From: Desulfobacterales bacterium HSG2
GTDB taxonomy: Bacteria; Desulfobacterota; Desulfobacteria; Desulfobacterales; 4be13
Direction: 5' to 3'
NCBI GenBank assembly: GCA_030378035.1
Contig: JAUCGI010000003.1
Coordinates: forward strand, 1 to 64,000
DNA length: 64,000 nt
Positions within the stretch are counted from its first letter, which is position 1. Every line of letters begins with the position of its first letter. Shown here one piece after another: positions 58,591 to 64,000 of this stretch. A program made the translations under genes and the position numbers. The notes under the pieces were generated by a model that searched no databases, was not told the origin of the DNA, and was given only the letters and a program-made list of their open reading frames with translations.

Positions 58591-59462
58591 ACACGATCCA
58601 GTATCTTTATCCGATACACAAACTTCTTTACCATACGCTTCAGGCCGTTTGTCACACAACTGCTCGAAATCGTGGCTCCGGTAATCGCGTGTATATCTTC
58701 ATCCTGATATTCTTTTCCTATCCTGGCCATATCTTTTTGGGAAACCTCTCTCTCCAGATATCGCCTGTATTCCTCGGGAAGCGGTTCTTTAATCACTTCC
58801 AAAAGCCTGAGCTTTTCAAAGCTCTTTCCCTTAAACTGATTTTTAAAATATTCCCTTTCGATCTCACCGCCCAGCCCCGGATCTTCCTCATGGGACATAA
58901 TCTCCAGGCCAAGCAGATTGAAATCAGAATCCAGAGCCGCCATGACATGGATAAATGTCTTAAACCCGGGAAATTTTCCAGGAAGCAGATATGCGATCCG
59001 CTGGTCATTCAACTTCGCTATGATCATTGTCTCCGCATACCTTGCATGTTCATGAGAACCCAGCACATTTGCTATGGCAGCGGCCCGATCCTGCTCCTCC
59101 ATGGCCCTCTCGGACAAGAGATCAAGCCTGTGCCGGGTTATCAGTCTTCCTTCAAGGTCAATGAGCAGCAATTCATAGCCTGAGCCGGTATCCTGCTCGG
59201 CCGGAACCACATATCCCAGGTATGTCTTATTTTTATCCTCAATAATATAGCGGTAAATATTACAAAAGTCCAGTTCCTCGGTGGAAAATCCCGGTTTCCC
59301 CCGAATTTCCGATTCCAGCAGGCCGAGCATGGTTTGCTGCATATTCAGATGTTCATTATGCTTTTTTGCTTTTGCAGTGAGAATAAAGACTCCGCCCATC
59401 ACAGTGCCCGCGACCAGACATGAAATGGTCAGGGCCACGGTAATTCTTATAATCTCTTTCAT
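58581..59462 (-). CDS. rnfG: RnfG, FMN-binding subunit of the Rnf complex
   Basis: 293 residues from ATG 59462, overlapping the rnfD stop (ATGA). An N-terminal membrane helix (TVALTISCLVAGTVMGGVFI) precedes the periplasmic FMN-binding domain, with the covalent FMN attachment threonine in DIHAITGATISSS (about residue 258). The C-terminal residues KKFVYRIKILDRVSL end in repeat DNA that provides the stop. The domain carries electrons between RnfD and the membrane core. It is somewhat longer than usual. Confidence 0.92.
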   Translation of the reverse strand: MKEIIRITVALTISCLVAGTVMGGVFILTAKAKKHNEHLNMQQTMLGLLESEIRGKPGFSTEELDFCNIYRYIIEDKNKTYLGYVVPAEQDTGSGYELLLIDLEGRLITRHRLDLLSERAMEEQDRAAAIANVLGSHEHARYAETMIIAKLNDQRIAYLLPGKFPGFKTFIHVMAALDSDFNLLGLEIMSHEEDPGLGGEIEREYFKNQFKGKSFEKLRLLEVIKEPLPEEYRRYLEREVSQKDMARIGKEYQDEDIHAITGATISSSCVTNGLKRMVKKFVYRIKILDRVSL

Positions 59463-60472
59463 ATTTTCGCGCCTTCGGAGAAACGTACGGGTCTGAACCA
59501 TTGGTCCAGAGCCGGGGTTAATGAATTCATCACCAGGATGGCATAGCAGATCCCTTCGGGATATCCCCCTTTCAGGCGGATCAGAACAGTCAGCGCGCCG
59601 ATCCCCATGCCGAATACGAGTTTGCCGGTCTTCTGGATGGGCGAAGTGACATAATCGGTGGCCATAAAAAAGGCTCCGAGTATCACGCCCCCGGAAAGCA
59701 CTGCCACCAGGGGATTTCCTGTGAACAGGGTTTCGCCTCCGAAAATCCAGGTTAAAAATCCGACAGACAGGATCAGGGATACCGGAATATGCCAGGTAAT
59801 ATATTTTTTCCAGATCAGAAAAATCCCGCCAATAAGAAGGAGCAAGGCTGATGTCTCGCCGATGCACCCGGGCCTTAATCCGATAAAAAAATCTGTATAA
59901 ACGGTTGTCACTGATCCGAACTTTTCAGTAAAGGCCGACATGCCGTAATGTTTTAAAACATACAGCGGCGTGGCCGCGGAAATGGCGTCAACACCGGTTC
60001 CCGCATACTTGAAAACCGAGCCATCCCTTATGGGTTCCAGCCAGGCCGTGGTCATTGCCACCGGATATGTGGCAACCAGAAAGGCCCTGCCGATCAGAGC
60101 CGGGTTGAAAATATTAAAGCCCAGCCCTCCCATAAGCACCTTTGTGACAAAGATAGCCATGATTGCAGCCGGAATGGGCATCCAGAAGGGAACGCCCGGG
60201 GGAATCACATAAGCCAGAAGCAGGCCTGTGATCACCGCGCTGCCATCGTTCACAGTAACAGGCCGCCTTAGAAGCGTCTCAGACACTGCCTCGACTGCGA
60301 TACAACTACCCACACTCACCAAGGTAATATACAGAGTCTGAAACCCGAACACAAACACGGACAACACAAGAGGCGGTATCAGACAGGCCACAACCGTCCA
60401 CATGATCTTTGCCACTGTAATATTCTGCTTCACATGCGGTGAAACTGATACAAATAAATCTGATCTAATCAT
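59459..60472 (-). CDS. rnfD: RnfD, FMN-binding membrane subunit of the Rnf complex
   Basis: 337 residues from ATG 60472 (MIRSDLFVSVSPHVKQ). A longer in-frame start at 60703 would add 77 residues of pure K/R/S-rich repeat translation and is rejected. Family helices and the covalent-FMN motif DAISAATPLYVLK (about residue 166; usually SGATPL) are present, followed by GETSALLLLIGGIFLIWKKY. The start codon touches a CTCTTT repeat array that may also provide its ribosome-binding site, since AAAGAGAAAG lies just upstream. RnfD is part of the ion-translocating path. Confidence 0.9.
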   Translation of the reverse strand: MIRSDLFVSVSPHVKQNITVAKIMWTVVACLIPPLVLSVFVFGFQTLYITLVSVGSCIAVEAVSETLLRRPVTVNDGSAVITGLLLAYVIPPGVPFWMPIPAAIMAIFVTKVLMGGLGFNIFNPALIGRAFLVATYPVAMTTAWLEPIRDGSVFKYAGTGVDAISAATPLYVLKHYGMSAFTEKFGSVTTVYTDFFIGLRPGCIGETSALLLLIGGIFLIWKKYITWHIPVSLILSVGFLTWIFGGETLFTGNPLVAVLSGGVILGAFFMATDYVTSPIQKTGKLVFGMGIGALTVLIRLKGGYPEGICYAILVMNSLTPALDQWFRPVRFSEGAKI

Positions 60473-60665
60473 CTTTCTCTTTCTCTTTCTCTTTCTCTTT
60501 CTCCTGCTCTTTCTCTTTCTCCTGCTCTTTCTCTTTCTCTTTCTCTTTCTCTTGCTCTTGCTCCTGCTCCTGCTCTTTCTCCTAAGCCGGAGATAAAGAT
60601 TAAGAGCAAGAGCAAGAGCAAGAGCAAGATTAAGAGCAAGATTAAGAGCAAGAGCAAGAGAAGAG
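60473..60665. repeat. CTCTTT / AAGAGC hairpin array between rnfC and rnfD
   Basis: CTCTTT, CTCCTG and CTCTTG hexamers (60473-60583) are mirrored by AAGAGC, AAGATT and AGCAAG units (60598-60660) around a CCTAAGCCGGAG loop. The array fills the gap between rnfC and rnfD and contributes the bases next to the rnfD start. A long stem in the mRNA is likely. Confidence 0.88.
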
Positions 60666-60699
60666 AGATTTTTTGTCCTGTACTCACCTAACCTGCCAC

Positions 60700-62142
60700 T
60701 CAATGCCTCTTTCTTTTTTTCCTGGCCTCATCGATCTGTATCCTGGCCAGTCTTATAAACTGAACCAAAGGCCGTTTTGCAGGGCATACATACGCGCAGC
60801 TCCCGCACTCAAAACAATCGTCCATCAGGCCGAAGTCCTCGGTTTCGGCCCCCCGGCCCGCCTCAACCCATATACCGATATTATTCGGTTCAAGGCCCAT
60901 GGGGCAGGCATCTAAGCAAAACCCGCAACGGATACAGGGGCCATACGCCTGCGTATCAATCTCATTTTGTGTCAGAAAAAGCACTCCCGAGGTGGTCTTG
61001 GTGATGGGAATGTTCAAGCTTGACACGGCATATCCCATCATGGGCCCTCCCATCACCACTTTGGCAAGATCAGGAGTTGTTCCGCCCAGATATGACACAA
61101 TATCAGAAAGATGCGTTCCGATGGGAACAAGCAGATTGGCCGGCCGGGCAATTCCTCTGCCGGAGACGGTAATGACTCTCTCATAAAAGGGCTTGCCCAG
61201 GACCACGGCATCATAAACGGTCTTTGTTGTATAGACATTCTGCACAATAATGCCAATGGATGAAGACCGTTTGCCCGAGGGCCTCACCCTGCCTGTGATG
61301 CTCTGCATGATCTGATCTGCCGATCCCTGGGGATATTTGACTTCAAGGGGGCATACACGGATCCTGAACCCGTTCTTCGCGGGATCCTGCGAAATGGTCT
61401 CCTGCAATCGCTCAATCGCGTCCGGCTTGTTGTTCTCTATACCGACAGAGCAGTCCCTGATCCCGAGAATCTTCAGAAGGATCTTTGCCCCTTCGATCAC
61501 CTCATGGGCATTTTCCACCATGATCCGATGGTCGCAGGTGAGATAAGGCTCACACTCCGAGCCGTTTAAAATCAGGGTATCCAACTCAGCATCCGGTTTC
61601 ACCTCCAGTTTGATATCCGAAGGAAACCCCGCGCCCCCCAGTCCCACGATTCCGGCGTTCCGTATCCGGTCAAGGAGTTCCTGCCTGGAGAACCGGTGCC
61701 ATTCGGTCGAAGCATAAGTCCGCGGTTCCCCTTCCGGATCTCCGGAAATGATAATGGCAGTCGATTTTCCGGACATGGGATGAAGCACATCCGTGACACC
61801 TTGCACAGTACCGCTCAGGCTTGCATGAAGATTGGCCCCGAGCTGTTCTCCCACAGTTCCGATCATATCCCCCGCCTTAACCCTGTCCTTTCTGTCCACC
61901 AGGATTTGATAAATACGACCCGGGTGACGATGCAGCAAAAGGGCCTGGGGCGGGGGGGGATCATACCTTTTTTTCACTGAAACCTGACACGGAGCCCCGA
62001 CATGCTGCTTTAAAAAAAGAGAGACCCCCGAAGGAGCGGGCATGGTTTCCACGGGCAGACCGGCCGTGAATTCTTTGAGTTCTCCGGGGTGGACCCCGCC
62101 TTTCGGAAAAGTGGCCAATGTTTTAAGCGCCATAGCTTTCAT
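60700..62142 (-). CDS. rnfC: RnfC, NADH- and FMN-binding Fe-S subunit of the Rnf complex
   Basis: 480 residues. The N-terminal barrel-like region (FPKGGVHPGELKEF) precedes the NADH/FMN-binding part (GIVGLGGAGFPSDIKL, NGSECEPYLTCDHRIM, VNPPAGTP-like SGRGIARPANLLVPIGTH). Two 4Fe-4S motifs follow: CIRCGFCLDACPMGLEP and CFECGSCAYVCPAKRP. RnfC passes electrons to NAD. First gene of the rnf cluster, 10 bases downstream of a ferredoxin gene, so the ferredoxin/molybdoenzyme pair and Rnf are probably one transcript. The C-terminal extension of other RnfC proteins is absent here. Confidence 0.93.
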   Translation of the reverse strand: MKAMALKTLATFPKGGVHPGELKEFTAGLPVETMPAPSGVSLFLKQHVGAPCQVSVKKRYDPPPPQALLLHRHPGRIYQILVDRKDRVKAGDMIGTVGEQLGANLHASLSGTVQGVTDVLHPMSGKSTAIIISGDPEGEPRTYASTEWHRFSRQELLDRIRNAGIVGLGGAGFPSDIKLEVKPDAELDTLILNGSECEPYLTCDHRIMVENAHEVIEGAKILLKILGIRDCSVGIENNKPDAIERLQETISQDPAKNGFRIRVCPLEVKYPQGSADQIMQSITGRVRPSGKRSSSIGIIVQNVYTTKTVYDAVVLGKPFYERVITVSGRGIARPANLLVPIGTHLSDIVSYLGGTTPDLAKVVMGGPMMGYAVSSLNIPITKTTSGVLFLTQNEIDTQAYGPCIRCGFCLDACPMGLEPNNIGIWVEAGRGAETEDFGLMDDCFECGSCAYVCPAKRPLVQFIRLARIQIDEARKKRKRH

Positions 62143-62151
62143 ATTCTTCTC

Positions 62152-62664
62152 TTATTTCCTGGGTTTCCTTTTTAACAGTCTGAGAGCATACTCCTCTCTT
62201 GATTTGTGAGACAACTGGGTCGGTTCCCCGAATTGCAACGCATTTGTGGGACACACGGCAACGCAGGCAGGCTCCATGCCCTGATCAATTCTGTCCATGC
62301 AGAGATCACATTTCATCGCCTTTCCCGCGTCAGGATCCCACTGGGGGATATGCCAGGGGCAGGCCAGAATACAGGCTTTGCATCCCACGCATAATTCCCG
62401 CAAAATATAGACCAGGCCGTCCTCATTCCGTTTACGGATGGCATCCACGGGGCATGCGTTCATACACCAGGCATCTTCACAGTGAAAACATGGAACAAAC
62501 AGGGATGACATATCGGGTTGTCCGTTAACCATTTCAGGTCCCAGAATCACGATTTTACCGAGTGTCGCGCCGGCCGGAACATCGTTCTTCGTCTTACATG
62601 CGACTTCACATGAATGGCAAGCCACGCATTTTCTCGGTTCCGTATAAATCAGATAATCTCCCAT
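62152..62664 (-). CDS. Four-cluster ferredoxin-type electron-transfer subunit 2
   Basis: 170 residues from ATG 62664 (GGAAGGAGAG upstream; the ATG at 62685 is less likely). The cysteine pattern matches subunit 1: CVACHSCEVAC, CFHCEDAWCMNAC, CVGCKACILAC and CDLCMDRIDQG...CVAVC. It serves the adjacent molybdopterin oxidoreductase 2. It lies directly upstream of rnfC and may hand electrons on toward Rnf or ferredoxin. No signal peptide. Confidence 0.9.
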   Translation of the reverse strand: MGDYLIYTEPRKCVACHSCEVACKTKNDVPAGATLGKIVILGPEMVNGQPDMSSLFVPCFHCEDAWCMNACPVDAIRKRNEDGLVYILRELCVGCKACILACPWHIPQWDPDAGKAMKCDLCMDRIDQGMEPACVAVCPTNALQFGEPTQLSHKSREEYALRLLKRKPRK

Positions 62665-62681
62665 TCTCTCTCCTTCCGAAA

Positions 62682-64000
62682 TCAAACCTTTTTCACTCTT
62701 ACGAGTGTGTGATCAAAGGCCGGGCTTCCCCCGACCTTATCCATAATCGGGTCCTGAATCATCGCGTCGGCCACCCCTCGCTGATAACTCCTCCGGGATT
62801 CGGGTTCCTTGTGTCCGAACCCGTGAAGCATGAAAACCGCTTCCGGATGAATCATGTTTGTCACAAAGGCCCTGATCTCTCCCTTACCCGAGTCCGACTC
62901 GATTTCCACCAATTTCCCGTCCCTTATCCCCAGAGCCTCTGCCCGTTTTTCATTGATCCAGAGCGTATTTTCAGGCACAAGCTCATTCAGATACGGATTG
63001 TTCTGGGTCATCACATTGGTGTGGGCAGAACACCGGCCCACCATAAGCCTGAAACGATCCTCGGGGGTTTCCAGTTTTTCATAAGGCGGAAACGATGGAA
63101 AACCGTTATCTTCCAGCAGACTGGAAACAAACTCGATCCTGCCCGAAGGTGTCTTGAACTTTATTCCGTCGTTCCTGTCCCACAAGATCGCTTTGTCACT
63201 GAGTGAGACAAATCCTTTTTGCTCAAAATCCTCTATGCGGATTCCCATATCGGCCAACTGGTAATTCCAGATATCTTCAATGGTCTCATACGGAAAATAT
63301 TCTCCGACGCCCAGACGTTCTGCCAGTTGCTTTAATATCCACCACATCGGTTTCGTGTCAAACCGGGGTCTGATACACGATATCCTCCGGTTCACGGCAG
63401 GTTTCAGGCCCGCGCCCATTTGCAGGGGGTCTGATCGCTCCAGGAAAAGGGATTCCGGCAGAATCACATCCGCGAGGGAGGTGGTCCCCCCGAAGTTGAT
63501 ATCGCAGGAGACTATCAGCTCCAGTTTTTCCAAGGCTCTGAGACTTTGCTGAAGATCAAAATTTGAATACAGAGGATCAAAACGAAAGGCAAAAAGCACC
63601 TTGATGGGATAAGGATCCTCATTCAACACAGCGCTGGGAAACATGGACCCCACACCGTGAGCCGTATCCGCAATGGGGAATTCATCCTGCCCGCACCCGT
63701 CAAATCTCCGGATATCCTCCATTGCAGGGAACTGCTGTTCGGAAAATTTCCTGATCCCTGCTTTTAAGCCCGCATCTTTGGGCCCTTTTTTGATAATGAT
63801 CCCGCCCGGGGCCTCGATGCTGCCCATGAGCGCGTTCAGAATCATGATGGAGCGTCTGAAATATATTTCCGTGGGATGATGGGATCCCCTGTAACCATAG
63901 TGAAAGATCACGGCCGGTTTTGCCTGGCTCGCTTCCTTGGCAAGCCGGATAATATCCTTGGCAGGGATACCGGTTTCCGCTTCTGCCCATTCCGGAGTGC
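62682..64000 (-). CDS. Molybdopterin oxidoreductase 2 (partial, cut by the window end)
   Basis: The open frame runs to base 64000 without a start. It resembles oxidoreductase 1 from PEWAEAETGIPAKDIIRLAK through FHYGYRGSHHPTEIYFRRS to NPYLNELVPENTLWINEKRA and HGFGHKEPESRRSYQRGVAD, so the C-terminal two thirds (about 439 residues) are present. The N-terminal 4Fe-4S and metal-ligand region lies outside the window. The stop is 18 bases from the start of its ferredoxin subunit. The two molybdoenzyme/ferredoxin pairs are paralogous and flank the Rnf genes. Confidence 0.88.
   Translation of the reverse strand, partial: TPEWAEAETGIPAKDIIRLAKEASQAKPAVIFHYGYRGSHHPTEIYFRRSIMILNALMGSIEAPGGIIIKKGPKDAGLKAGIRKFSEQQFPAMEDIRRFDGCGQDEFPIADTAHGVGSMFPSAVLNEDPYPIKVLFAFRFDPLYSNFDLQQSLRALEKLELIVSCDINFGGTTSLADVILPESLFLERSDPLQMGAGLKPAVNRRISCIRPRFDTKPMWWILKQLAERLGVGEYFPYETIEDIWNYQLADMGIRIEDFEQKGFVSLSDKAILWDRNDGIKFKTPSGRIEFVSSLLEDNGFPSFPPYEKLETPEDRFRLMVGRCSAHTNVMTQNNPYLNELVPENTLWINEKRAEALGIRDGKLVEIESDSGKGEIRAFVTNMIHPEAVFMLHGFGHKEPESRRSYQRGVADAMIQDPIMDKVGGSPAFDHTLVRVKKV

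Noticed and set aside
59463-59867. Extended 428-residue RnfG
   Set aside because: The extra N-terminal part is the rnfD gene read in another frame; the true RnfG start overlaps the rnfD stop.
60473-60703. 77-residue K/R/S-rich N-terminal extension of RnfD
   Set aside because: It is the translation of a CTCTTT hairpin array; the family start MIRSDLFVS lies at 60472.
1-64000. rRNA or tRNA genes
   Set aside because: I looked for tRNA cloverleaf signals and rRNA core sequences in the gaps and saw none; a covariance search was not possible.

Overview
The window looks like a chromosomal segment of a strictly anaerobic, sulfate-reducer-like bacterium, probably a Desulfobacterota member of the Desulfobacterales with a large, repeat-rich genome like the filamentous Desulfonema group. 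The grounds are two multihaem cytochromes c (10 and 12 haem sites) with a Rieske/cytochrome b pair, a complete Rnf complex flanked by molybdopterin oxidoreductase and ferredoxin pairs, a GltD-like flavoprotein, and abundant mobile and repeat DNA. The lineage is an inference; no rRNA or tRNA gene is visible.

Layout. 1-5.6 kb: a caspase-fold protease with a DUF4384-like tail, a P-type ATPase remnant, an IS5-like element with inverted ends and a frameshifted transposase, and an IS630 element inserted at the very end of the IS5-like element. 5.6-13.1 kb: a 106-bp tandem repeat, then a decaying toxin/defence cluster on the plus strand (RelE-like toxin, double-frameshifted TIR gene, frameshifted PIN toxin, dynamin-like GTPase), an intact RloA/RloB pair on the minus strand and broken toxin-antitoxin genes. 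13.5-18.7 kb (minus): decahaem cytochrome, dodecahaem cytochrome, cytochrome b and Rieske protein, a likely quinol:cytochrome c redox complex. 18.7-23.5 kb (minus): a MITE-like palindrome, a truncated ParA, a small membrane protein, a TauE/SafE permease, a HicB-like antitoxin, and a HoxU/NuoG-like Fe-S protein with a small partner.

23.5-49.7 kb is one unidirectional (minus-strand) defence-type island. Four paralogous ~1,200-residue Eco57I-type DNA methyltransferases lie in series with different partners: two RecF/SMC-like ATPases, a RecF-like ATPase plus a small PD-(D/E)xK-like protein, two near-identical TOPRIM-like proteins, and a PLD-SNF2 helicase. Methyltransferase 1 is full length but altered in all three recognisable catalytic or SAM-binding motifs. 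Remnants with internal deletions show that the island grew by segmental duplication and loss. Related HicB/hypothetical gene pairs in direct orientation lie at both ends, and the island appears to separate the HoxU-like gene from its probable GltD-like partner.

50-64 kb (minus) is an energy-conservation operon: molybdopterin oxidoreductase 2 (cut by the window end), ferredoxin 2, rnfC, D, G, E, A, B, a membrane-anchored NifU-like protein, molybdopterin oxidoreductase 1, ferredoxin 1 and the GltD-like oxidoreductase. rnfB has an in-frame TGA exactly where the first cysteine of its 4Fe-4S motif belongs, making a selenocysteine RnfB likely. Several intercistronic gaps in this operon, and others elsewhere, are filled with mirror-image arrays of 6-9 bp simple repeats that fold into long hairpins.

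Inferred workings: the molybdoenzymes and GltD/HoxU-like proteins exchange electrons with NAD(P)H and ferredoxin, Rnf couples ferredoxin oxidation to ion pumping, and the Rieske/cyt b/multihaem complex moves quinol electrons to periplasmic cytochromes.
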